NCBI GenBank assembly: GCA_018240285.1
Contig: JAFEGA010000008.1
Span: 410-60,189 of the forward strand
Direction of reading: 5' to 3'
Source of the DNA: Pseudomonadota bacterium
Lineage (GTDB): Bacteria > Pseudomonadota > Gammaproteobacteria > Burkholderiales > Nitrosomonadaceae
Length of the DNA stretch: 59,780 bases
Under the pieces are notes generated by a model. That model saw only the letters and a list, made by a program, of their open reading frames with translations. It was not told the origin of the DNA and searched no databases. Position 1 is the first letter of the stretch; every line of letters begins with the position of its first letter. The position numbers and the translations under genes are program-made. Positions 43,703 to 51,923 of this stretch are shown one piece after another.

Positions 43703-45895
43703 TTATTCCAGTTTCCGTCCCTTGCTCAAATCATAGCTAACGCGTTTGTCTGGACCATAAGGAGTAAACCACAGGGTGTGCGTGACAGGTAATCCGTCAG
43801 CATCAAATATCACTTGTCCAAGATTACATTGTGCGATTATTCGCTTGTTCTGCGAAATACTGGCAGTTGATGGGGAAAATTCTAGTAATTCATGATCTTT
43901 TCGCCATCCCCGGATAAGAATCATCAAACGTCTAAATAGTCGCCTGGTTTGTTGCCATAACGGGCGGCCTTTCTCTATGTGTTCCAGCTTATCCAGTGCT
44001 TTCCGCTGTGAATCGTTTGGTTCGTTACGTAATGATGAACTGGTCAGTTGATAAAAATTCAGGGTTTTTCCTGCACTGAAGTGACTTGTGCCGCTTCTGT
44101 ATAGACATTTTTCCGAAAAAGAATAATGCACATCACCGGATAGGAATACGCATTGTTTTATATCCATTTTATGCAAAACAGTATCCAGAAATGCTGTGAA
44201 GCCATCCAGATTAGATGTCCATGCTTCGGCATCAAGGTGATTGATGAGCAGAGAAGTTAAAAAATTCTCCTTATTTATAAGCTTTTCCAGTAGCTTTATG
44301 AAGCGTGTGGTTTCTATATAGCTGATTACCCATAATAAAGTACGTATGATATGTTCCAAAGGTGAGAATCCGAGTACTGGAGTGGTGGCAATCAATACGG
44401 GGCAGGGATTATTGTTGCTGGCGACAGCATTATCGTGACAGCTTTTTTCACAGGTCTTCAGCTTGCTCCACTCGACATGCAACCAATCCAGGGCATAGCG
44501 ATCCATCAGTCGAGGTGGATAAGAGGCATTATCCGGTTGTCGCTGGGTTCTTGAATCCATTACAATAATCGGCGGGTTAGTCGCAATGGAAAAACCCCAG
44601 CCGCGATGTTTCCAAGTCATCAAATCGTAATGTTCTCCGCTCATCGCATCGTCATTCGCATTATTCAAATGTTTGGTAATCGATGCAATCATGTCCGAAT
44701 CAAAATTATCGGGATCATTCCCCCAGCCCTGAAAAGCCCAGTAGGCAGCCAGGGCGTTGGATACCACGCGTCGGCCGACCGGTGAGGAGCGTACTTTATC
44801 GTACCAATGACCAGTAATATTCCAATCATCGGTGACATCGTGATCATCGAAGATCATGTAGGTGGGTATATTGGCCAGCAGACGGCGAACCTTGAGCAGG
44901 GATTCAGGTGTGCTGAATATATTGACTGCGGTCAGATTATCCTGAATGGCAACCTTTTTCTCTGCAATAATCGTATTAAGGGATTTGATGCGCCATGTTT
45001 TTAGATAATCCCACCATCTCTGGCTGTTTCTTGAGGGTATGTAATCCGGCAGCGTTACTGTTTTCGATAAAGAAATATGGCTCGGTTCAATTTCCTCCCA
45101 GCATTGCGGCTTTTGCCAGTTCCTGGCATTGCCGAATGCATAAATATACATGGCAGCAAATTCACCAAAACTCATCAAGTGATTGCCCGCTTCTGAAGAA
45201 CTTAGACCAGAATGGCATTTTTTCAATTCCGCCGCGCGGCCACCCAGCGGGATTGTCTTTGGTGTGATGCTGCATTGCTCGGGACTATCGTTATCTGTTA
45301 GCGGCAGTGTCTCGGTATATCCCATCAATACTTCCGCCTGATCACGCAATACGTGGAGCAATGATGCTTCCACATCATCGGCGTATATCTGATCACCGGT
45401 CAGTAGCAATAAATCAGGTCGCTTATCGATATCACTGTGGTGAGTATTCAATAAATCATCGCCTATGGTTAGGCAATCAGTCTCTTTGTATATATCTTTA
45501 ATATTAATGCCATGCGGCTTGCGGCAACTGCCATGTAATACGGAATTCAGCTTCTCCGGGATATGGAAGACTGGATACTTATGAGATTCGTAAGTCAGTC
45601 CAGCTTCTTTTAAGTCGATTTCGGATTCTCCATTTTTAAGCCGGTAATAATGGAGCTTGCGAGTCTGATACTCAGTATCCAGCGGATAAGCCTGCAGCAG
45701 ATAAACATGTAATCTATTACCAAGCTGGAATCGGCAGGACTTCAATTCGTTGGGATCACTTCGGCCAACCGGATTCTCATTCAAGTCAAGAATCTCAAGT
45801 GTCAAATCCGGCGCACAATCCAGAGCTATCCACACACAGATGCGATTTCTTGTTGTACTTCGCAGAATTGGGCCGCACAGAATATTATTCAACAT
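43703..45895 (-). CDS. PhoD-like metallophosphoesterase
   Basis: The start chosen is MLNNILCGPILRSTTRNRIC (ATG 45893-45895, GGAG upstream), giving 730 residues. The PhoD core is clear: LTGDQIYADDVEASLL, YMIFDDHDVTDDWNI and FLSGDVHYSFSEK supply metal ligands, after an N-terminal beta domain (about 1-100). No signal peptide or Tat motif is seen, unlike secreted PhoD phosphodiesterases, so it may act in the cytoplasm. The C-terminus ends 4 bases before an IS5 transposase remnant, so the last residues may have been altered by insertion. The 126-base gap to the cytochrome gene upstream suggests a shared operon. Confidence 0.87.
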   Translation of the reverse strand: MLNNILCGPILRSTTRNRICVWIALDCAPDLTLEILDLNENPVGRSDPNELKSCRFQLGNRLHVYLLQAYPLDTEYQTRKLHYYRLKNGESEIDLKEAGLTYESHKYPVFHIPEKLNSVLHGSCRKPHGINIKDIYKETDCLTIGDDLLNTHHSDIDKRPDLLLLTGDQIYADDVEASLLHVLRDQAEVLMGYTETLPLTDNDSPEQCSITPKTIPLGGRAAELKKCHSGLSSSEAGNHLMSFGEFAAMYIYAFGNARNWQKPQCWEEIEPSHISLSKTVTLPDYIPSRNSQRWWDYLKTWRIKSLNTIIAEKKVAIQDNLTAVNIFSTPESLLKVRRLLANIPTYMIFDDHDVTDDWNITGHWYDKVRSSPVGRRVVSNALAAYWAFQGWGNDPDNFDSDMIASITKHLNNANDDAMSGEHYDLMTWKHRGWGFSIATNPPIIVMDSRTQRQPDNASYPPRLMDRYALDWLHVEWSKLKTCEKSCHDNAVASNNNPCPVLIATTPVLGFSPLEHIIRTLLWVISYIETTRFIKLLEKLINKENFLTSLLINHLDAEAWTSNLDGFTAFLDTVLHKMDIKQCVFLSGDVHYSFSEKCLYRSGTSHFSAGKTLNFYQLTSSSLRNEPNDSQRKALDKLEHIEKGRPLWQQTRRLFRRLMILIRGWRKDHELLEFSPSTASISQNKRIIAQCNLGQVIFDADGLPVTHTLWFTPYGPDKRVSYDLSKGRKLE

Positions 45896-46021
45896 CGTAA
45901 TTCTCCGATTATTTAGGAGGTAAAAGAATGGAATCCAGTCAATTAAATGGCTGGATCCCAATCAGATTTATGACCGGGATGAAAATACCCGGTTGTTGTC
46001 AATACGCAATCCGTAAACTGG

Positions 46022-47860
46022 TTACAGTGTTTTCATGTATTCAATGAGCAATCGCTTGTCATCATCGGTCAAATCGGTTCCATAATGATGTCCACGGTTC
46101 GAATTACCTGGCATGATGGTCTTCGTTCCAGCCTTGTAAACACTGAACTTGGAAAGCCCCTTGCTGATGTCAAAACCTACGTTAACCGGATCAAATTCTC
46201 TGCTTCCCACCCAGAATTCAGTGATCCGATCTTCGGGTTTTTTCAGCAATTCCCATAAATTAGGCACTGATCCATTATGAAGATAAGGTGCAGTAGCCCA
46301 GATGCCGTTGAGTGGGCGGGCTTTGTATGCAAGTTTCTTTGCAACCTTACGATCCTGGATATGTTTTTCTACCAGCTCTTTTATGGAACTTTCGCTGGAC
46401 TTGAAATCCTTCAGGTGTTTTTCCAAGCTGTCTTTTAATGCCTGCTGATCAAAACTTTTTGCCGAGGAATCAAGCTCTGGAATCAGTCCAGCTTCGATTG
46501 CTTTGATCGGATCTTTCAGCACCAGGCCTATCACGCCATTGACTGCCAATTCAATGGCTGGAGCAGTGGCAGCAAACTTATCTCCAAACAGAATACTCGA
46601 TTTGGTACCCTCCAGTATTAATGTTCTGGCCATATGATGATCCGCATTTTCTGCCATGGCGGGATCTGTGCCTACTTCAGCTAAAGGCGTCATCTCGGCC
46701 TTATATTTATTGCCTTGCTGATCTTTGGGAATAACCTTATGACAGCCAGCACAGTGCTTTTCATAGAGAGCACTGCCTTTATCAGATTTGACCATATCGA
46801 TGGGCGGCAGATTGATATTCTTGTCAGACCAATCGGGGGAGCGCAGTTGTTTGACCCAGAGCTCCAGTTTGCCCAAGTTGTGCATATTAACCGTGGCACT
46901 GTATTCAACTTTCTGATGGAATAGCTCTTGTCGCCACCAGGATGCTTTTCTCATGTCCAGATCGCCGAAAACACCTACAACTTCACCGATATTTCTGACC
47001 AGCGGTCCAATGATGGGGGTATTGGGTGCTGATCCATTCCATTGAACTACATCGGACTGATGTGTGCCCCATAAGAACGGATAGGAAACCGGCGCGCTAG
47101 GGGCGTTGTTGTTGGTCAGATCATGCAGCGCAAAAACAGAAGCTGCATTTTGTATGTTGCCAAATGCATCGAGACGGCCGTAGCTGGTGAAGTCTGCAGG
47201 GTAATCTAAGGGCAGATCATTTACGGTGCGGCGCTGTGTCAGTCTGAATGTGGTTTCGGCCAGTTCTTTATGCAACTCATTTGCATGGACTTCTGAATAT
47301 TCATTACCCAGCACTTTTCTGGCAAAACGAGTAAATTTTTCTTTATCGTTGTTGGTCTTGTCGAGTGCATTCACTAATTCACCAAAGAATTTCACAAAAT
47401 TCGCCAGTGTCGGTGCGCCTTCGATAAGCATTCTAGTGCCCTTGTAATCAATTTGATTGGTGTGGCATGCAGCACAGGTAAGCCCCACCCAGGCTTCACC
47501 TGATTTTTTATCCTGATCCAAGGCAAATCCGATTGGTAGCCCCGCCGGGTTTTTCTCCGATGAACTCATAGGAAGATAACGCAGCATTTCCATGTGATCG
47601 ACACTGCGAAATAGGTTGTTGTTATCAGCCTGTTCCAGCCACATGAACCAGCTATAAGGAATGATCCGGGATCCCTGACTGGTGAACCAGAATAATTGGC
47701 GTACTTCTTTGCTCCAGCCTTGCTCCAGCTCTACACGATGCTGGATCGTGCCATCTGCCGGAACAATCTGTACAGTCTGGCTGGCAGAAGCGATCTGGAT
47801 TGAATTTAATCCAATAATCAGTGATATCAGGTTGAATATTGTCTGTTTCATGTTTTTCAT
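46022..47860 (-). CDS. RoxA-like dihaem cytochrome c
   Basis: The start MKNMKQTIFNLISLIIGLNS (ATG 47858-47860, AAGGAG 7 bases upstream) gives 612 residues with a signal peptide cut near ASA-SQ. Two haem c sites are present: CAACH (129-133) and CAGCH (370-374). The segment YSWFMWLEQADNNNLF, the lead to the first haem (AWVGLTCAACHTNQ) and the C-terminal WATAPYLHNGSVPNLWELL resemble the RoxA/RoxB rubber-oxygenase-like branch of the cytochrome c peroxidase superfamily. It should be periplasmic or secreted. Substrate is unknown; peroxidase, dioxygenase and electron-transfer roles are all possible. Confidence 0.85.
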   Translation of the reverse strand: MKNMKQTIFNLISLIIGLNSIQIASASQTVQIVPADGTIQHRVELEQGWSKEVRQLFWFTSQGSRIIPYSWFMWLEQADNNNLFRSVDHMEMLRYLPMSSSEKNPAGLPIGFALDQDKKSGEAWVGLTCAACHTNQIDYKGTRMLIEGAPTLANFVKFFGELVNALDKTNNDKEKFTRFARKVLGNEYSEVHANELHKELAETTFRLTQRRTVNDLPLDYPADFTSYGRLDAFGNIQNAASVFALHDLTNNNAPSAPVSYPFLWGTHQSDVVQWNGSAPNTPIIGPLVRNIGEVVGVFGDLDMRKASWWRQELFHQKVEYSATVNMHNLGKLELWVKQLRSPDWSDKNINLPPIDMVKSDKGSALYEKHCAGCHKVIPKDQQGNKYKAEMTPLAEVGTDPAMAENADHHMARTLILEGTKSSILFGDKFAATAPAIELAVNGVIGLVLKDPIKAIEAGLIPELDSSAKSFDQQALKDSLEKHLKDFKSSESSIKELVEKHIQDRKVAKKLAYKARPLNGIWATAPYLHNGSVPNLWELLKKPEDRITEFWVGSREFDPVNVGFDISKGLSKFSVYKAGTKTIMPGNSNRGHHYGTDLTDDDKRLLIEYMKTL

Positions 47861-48097
47861 AATCAATCTCCTTTGGATTTGTGTTTCGAAATATCCTAGT
47901 TACATATTTTCAGCGGGCATCGCGTGCTGAAATGGGTGATTATTTTTCATTTTGTTGGGCTTTCCGGTCTAGCCACGCCAAAAGTAACCATAGTCATGTC
48001 TTTTGTCTGTGAGAAAGCCCACAAAGATTTGACTATTGCAAAAAATGTTTGCATATCTTTTGGTTTGATAACTCAAGAAATCCTGTTAAGAAATTAA
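47861..48097. other. Promoter interval before the cytochrome gene
   Basis: These 237 bases between the cytochrome c start and the IS5 remnant contain the cytochrome ribosome site and AT-rich sequence on its 5' side. No gene or RNA was recognised. It probably holds the minus-strand promoter for the cytochrome and PhoD-like genes, but no hexamers are called. The IS5 insertion at 48098 lies just upstream of this promoter zone. Confidence 0.4.
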
Positions 48098-48659
48098 GGA
48101 AACGCTGAACGAATCTCGGGTTTGGGATAATAATGTTATCTGCTAACTTTCTAAAAATGCCCTGTCACACCAGCCAAGTTTTTCCGGCCCTGACTACAAT
48201 CACAAGAAACGCCGGACACGGCGGGAGGTTTTCTTAAGCGAGATGGAAGGAGTGATACCCTGGCAAGTGTTGCTGTCGCACATTGAACCGCATTAGATAT
48301 CCAAAGGCACGATAGTGGACGCCACCCTCATTCATGCTCCGGGCATGAGTGGAACATGTGTTCCGGGTGATCAAGCGGCAGTTTGGATTCACCAGGACCC
48401 GCTACCGCGGGCCGATGAAGAATGCCGCCCAGGTGAGCACATGCTGATGGGCTTGGCCAACCTGTACCTGCTGCGCAGGCGGCTACTGACGGCTTGAGGG
48501 ACAAATCCGTTCAAAATACCCCGGCGGCGGGCGATGAAGCAGAAACAGGGGAAATCCAGCGACAAAATACCGCTGAAAAATGAATTGCCGGGAATTCGTG
48601 TTCAAAAAACTGATAGCCGTACCGGAAAATATGAAAGCCGCTAATTGTTCAGCGGCTCC
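48098..48659 (+). mobile_element. Internally deleted IS5-family element with terminal repeats and TTAA duplication
   Basis: The left end begins GGAAACGCTGAACGAAT and the right end, read inward on the minus strand, begins GGAGCCGCTGAACAATT (14 of 16 identical over the extended arms). Each end is flanked directly by TTAA (48094-48097 and 48660-48663), a target duplication compatible with IS5-type insertion. The element is about 562 bases, roughly half of a complete IS5-family copy, and its transposase is disrupted. It ends 11 bases from the stop codon of the decarboxylase-oxidoreductase fusion gene. Confidence 0.8.
48162..48497 (+). pseudogene. Disrupted IS5-family transposase
   Basis: Frame pieces line up with the two ends of an IS5 transposase. 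The N-terminal part reads QPSFSGPDYNHKKRRTRREV then FLSEMEGVIPWQ, LLSHIEPH and a TAG stop, then TIVDATLIHAPG, the region of the first conserved DDE Asp. After a deletion the C-terminal part reads VEHVFRVIKRQFGFTRTRYR, then a frameshift and LMGLANLYLLRRRLLTA with TGA. About 150-200 residues are missing between the parts. It cannot make an active enzyme. Confidence 0.8.
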
Positions 48660-48670
48660 TTAAGTATCCG

Positions 48671-51600
48671 TCAAATATCCTGCCAGCCGTCGATCGAATC
48701 GAGCTCCGGGTACCCCGTCATGGCCTGAGAAGCCAGCATGCCGGAGATGACAGCCGCTTCGACGCAGCCGGCGTTCAGTCCGCAAATCGTCCAATCCCCG
48801 GCCAGGAAGAGGTTGGAAAATCCCGAGTTCCGGCCGTCCAATCGATACTGCGTGCTGCCTTTCAGCGACAATACATAGCGTTCCGTCGGGTCTATGTTGG
48901 CGCGGTCAAATTTTCTGACGACGGAATTCCAGTCGAATGCGCCGCCTGCGTCGACACTTTGCGGCCAGAACGCTTTGATATCGTTATTTAGGAAGCGATT
49001 GGATTCGGCGGTCACGATGTCGAGCGCTTTCGACGGTTCGTCCGTTTGCGTCGCAGGGGGAATACCGCCTTCCATCGGGCCGCAGAAATAAGCAATGTTC
49101 CTGATATTGCTTGAGGCAGGCCAGTTTTCACGCGGCAAAAGGTGCGTCATATCGGCCCATGTGTTCATCGGTTCGACGAAAGCATCCATAACGGGGCTTT
49201 CTTTTTTCCAGCCGAGCTCCTGCAAATTTTTATTGAGCCAAATTTGAAACGCCATCGTGCGGACAGTGCCGACATTATCGGCAGCGGCTTTCCAATGGCT
49301 ATCCGCATTGATCAACTCGGCGCAGTGATAAGGGATGGTGGCCAGCGATGCGCCGTACAGCACATCGTCGAAGTCCTTACCCGCTTGCAGAGTGATTTCT
49401 TCCACGTCTTGCCACGGGGTATAGAAAGACTCGAGGTTGATGTTCGCATTTTGCAGGGCTTCGCCTTCGACGAGCTGGTCGAAATTGGGCGTGCTGGGCC
49501 AGCATGGCAGATTCTGAACGGTGACATACGGGTCGTAGGCTTTGCCGTCTTTAACCGTCGCCTGTCTGCCGATGGAAATGGTCTCGATGCTTTTTTCTCC
49601 GTTAGCCGATACTTTAACGCCGAGATTTTTAACTCTGTGGAAGAATTTGAATTCCACGCCTCTTTTTGCAAGCACCTGATGCAGCGGGGTGAAAATGGTA
49701 TCGCCCATGCCGGCCTGCATTTTCCAGAAGATGGCGCCCTTGTAGGTAAAGCAAATGCGGAATATGCAGCGGATGGCCGTGCCTGCGGCAAAGTTAGGTT
49801 TAGCGACCTCGCCGTTTTCATAAGCAAAGACCAGATCGTAAAGCCCTTGCATCAGCGGCGAGTAGGCGGTGATTTCCGCTGCACCGTGGCGTAAGAGCCA
49901 TTCACGCAGGTCTTCGCTGTCGAGTTTATTCAGTTTTTCTTCATGGTGCAGCACGCCATCCCTAAGCAGGCCGATCACGCCGGTAAAACCGGTGTCGAGC
50001 AGGATGAAAAGGCGCCTTACCTCGAGATCGGAATCGACCATTCCTTTTAAAATGGGGAATAACAATGTTTTCAACTGAATGAGCAGATCGAGGAAGGCAT
50101 TGTATTGTTCTTCGGTATGCTGACTGACATCATGGCCCATGGTATGCAGGTGCAGGGTGATGCTTTTGAAGTGCGACTCGATCAACGGCCGGGCAATCCC
50201 TAATGCGAGGTGTGCGAGTTCCAGCGCCATGTTGGGGAAAGGCCCATGTTTCACCGCATGACGCGCGGTTCTTAATACCAGCTGGGCGATTTCCAGTACC
50301 GCAGCGGGGGAGGGCGCTCCCTTCATGGCAAAACGGGCGGTTTCCAGCGCCAAGCGGACATTTCCCGGTACGGCTTGATCGATGGACTGGATGAAATTCT
50401 GCATGAATTCGTCGAAGACGCTTGCACTTTTTTCCGGGGCGGCCTTTGCTTTGGCGCACGGACTATGTTCGGATTCGAGCAAGGTGCTTTCAATCCACTC
50501 GGTCGTGGAAACGATGTGATCCCACAAAGTCGGCAGCGGATCGCCTTTGCCGGGGGTGTCGCAATTCTCGCGAAAATTGAATTCCCACGGATACCACTGT
50601 TCTTTGAATTGCTGAGCTAACACAATGTAACTATGTTTTTTGAAAGCGTCTGTCCAGGATGCAAGAGGTGTTCCCGGTTCTCTGCCGAGCTCCTGATAAG
50701 CGTGCTGGATGGCCTTGAAAGCATTATTGTAAAAACCGAGCCAGATGTGCAAGCCATGCTCTTCGATCGCACCCTCATCCCCGCTTCTTCCGCTTGCGCC
50801 CTTGCCGCCAAGGCGCCAGCCCATTTGATAGACCGTGATACTTTCATAAATGTCTTTCCAATCGGGGTTGTTGGTGATTTCAAAAGCAGTGGTCATGGCA
50901 CCGACCCCGCCGCCGACGATGGCGAGCTTCTTCGGTTTCAGATTACGCTTCGTTTTTGTTTCTGTAGCTGTGCCTGTATTTATCTCAAAATTGAAATTGA
51001 TATGGAAACTGACATTGGATGTGATCTGATTGTTTTCGCCGGGTTTGAGCCCTAATTCGGCAATGATGGGATGGCTGCTGCAAGGGAAAATTTTTATCTC
51101 ATAGAGATGATCGTATATTTCGATATTTTTAAAATTTTGTGCGGTCGGTTTTGTTTCAACGATGGATTGATAACAAGCATGAGCTGGCTGAGTGACATCC
51201 CTGAATTGCTTTAGGAACAGCATCGGCATTTTCTTATGGCGGAAATCCTCCCATTCATTGACGATGAGATCGAAAAATTGTATTCCCTCTTCCTGGTGCA
51301 TGATGTGAAAAAGCTGAGCGATCAGTTCATCGAAATCAGATACCGCTCTTCCATACTGCACTTTCCGCGAAGTTTTTTGCACTTCGACGAGGCGTTTGAC
51401 AACGCCTTCGGTATTCGCGGAAAAGGTTGGCAATACCAGGGTATCGACAGCGAATTTATCGGGATTGTGCGCTGAAGAGGGCAGCACGATGGTGCCGATG
51501 CCTTTGGGGAAACCGTACAACTCTCTTCCCATCGCCATCGCATACGGGTTATCCACCCATAGATAAGGCATGTGCCAGTACATATTATCTTTGTCTTGAT

Positions 51601-51904
51601 CGATGACGAGCACCCAGAAGCCTATTTCCCGCTCCTTGAACCATCCCCAATCGCTATAGGGGGCGGTACTGGAATACATTTTAGGAATATCGATGCAGGC
51701 AACCAGTACGAATCCGCCCGCAGGAACAAAGCGGCGATTCTCCTCGTAGCGTCCGAGCGGGATATTTAAGTATTTGTCGCACAGCGCTGTCAGGCTGCTG
51801 ATATCGGCATCGAGAATGAAGCCATAGAAATCAACCGGATCTGTTTTGAAGGGCGGGATAAATACCAGTTCTCCGCCACGGTCTATGTATTTTGCTGTGC
51901 TCAT
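48671..51904 (-). CDS. Acetoacetate-decarboxylase-like / FAD-NAD oxidoreductase fusion
   Basis: The 1077-residue protein (GGGGAG site 8 bases before ATG) joins two enzymes. Residues about 1-275 resemble acetoacetate decarboxylase, with MAMGRELYGFPKGIG (Lys134 in the Schiff-base Lys region; the usual second Lys is Gly). Residues about 325-1077 form an amine-oxidase/phytoene-desaturase-like oxidoreductase: dinucleotide motif KKLAIVGGGVGAMTTAFEI, MGWRLGGKGASGR, then EEHGLHIWLGFYNNAF, and near the end NLFLAGDWTICGLNAGCVEA, the typical C-terminal FAD motif. A helical insert (about 500-650) separates the halves of the second enzyme. No signal peptide. A lipid, polyketide-like or carotenoid-like substrate is conceivable but unproven. 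Confidence 0.85.
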   Translation of the reverse strand: MSTAKYIDRGGELVFIPPFKTDPVDFYGFILDADISSLTALCDKYLNIPLGRYEENRRFVPAGGFVLVACIDIPKMYSSTAPYSDWGWFKEREIGFWVLVIDQDKDNMYWHMPYLWVDNPYAMAMGRELYGFPKGIGTIVLPSSAHNPDKFAVDTLVLPTFSANTEGVVKRLVEVQKTSRKVQYGRAVSDFDELIAQLFHIMHQEEGIQFFDLIVNEWEDFRHKKMPMLFLKQFRDVTQPAHACYQSIVETKPTAQNFKNIEIYDHLYEIKIFPCSSHPIIAELGLKPGENNQITSNVSFHINFNFEINTGTATETKTKRNLKPKKLAIVGGGVGAMTTAFEITNNPDWKDIYESITVYQMGWRLGGKGASGRSGDEGAIEEHGLHIWLGFYNNAFKAIQHAYQELGREPGTPLASWTDAFKKHSYIVLAQQFKEQWYPWEFNFRENCDTPGKGDPLPTLWDHIVSTTEWIESTLLESEHSPCAKAKAAPEKSASVFDEFMQNFIQSIDQAVPGNVRLALETARFAMKGAPSPAAVLEIAQLVLRTARHAVKHGPFPNMALELAHLALGIARPLIESHFKSITLHLHTMGHDVSQHTEEQYNAFLDLLIQLKTLLFPILKGMVDSDLEVRRLFILLDTGFTGVIGLLRDGVLHHEEKLNKLDSEDLREWLLRHGAAEITAYSPLMQGLYDLVFAYENGEVAKPNFAAGTAIRCIFRICFTYKGAIFWKMQAGMGDTIFTPLHQVLAKRGVEFKFFHRVKNLGVKVSANGEKSIETISIGRQATVKDGKAYDPYVTVQNLPCWPSTPNFDQLVEGEALQNANINLESFYTPWQDVEEITLQAGKDFDDVLYGASLATIPYHCAELINADSHWKAAADNVGTVRTMAFQIWLNKNLQELGWKKESPVMDAFVEPMNTWADMTHLLPRENWPASSNIRNIAYFCGPMEGGIPPATQTDEPSKALDIVTAESNRFLNNDIKAFWPQSVDAGGAFDWNSVVRKFDRANIDPTERYVLSLKGSTQYRLDGRNSGFSNLFLAGDWTICGLNAGCVEAAVISGMLASQAMTGYPELDSIDGWQDI

Positions 51905-51923
51905 CGATTTTTCTCCCCGTTTG

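Noticed and set aside
43522..43740. 72-codon plus-strand reading frame
   Set aside because: It is antisense to the IS5 transposase remnant and the end of the PhoD-like gene and has no family features.
48315..48497. 60-codon plus-strand reading frame as a gene
   Set aside because: Its residues are part of a frameshifted IS5 transposase; the last 17 codons match the transposase C-terminus after a frame change.
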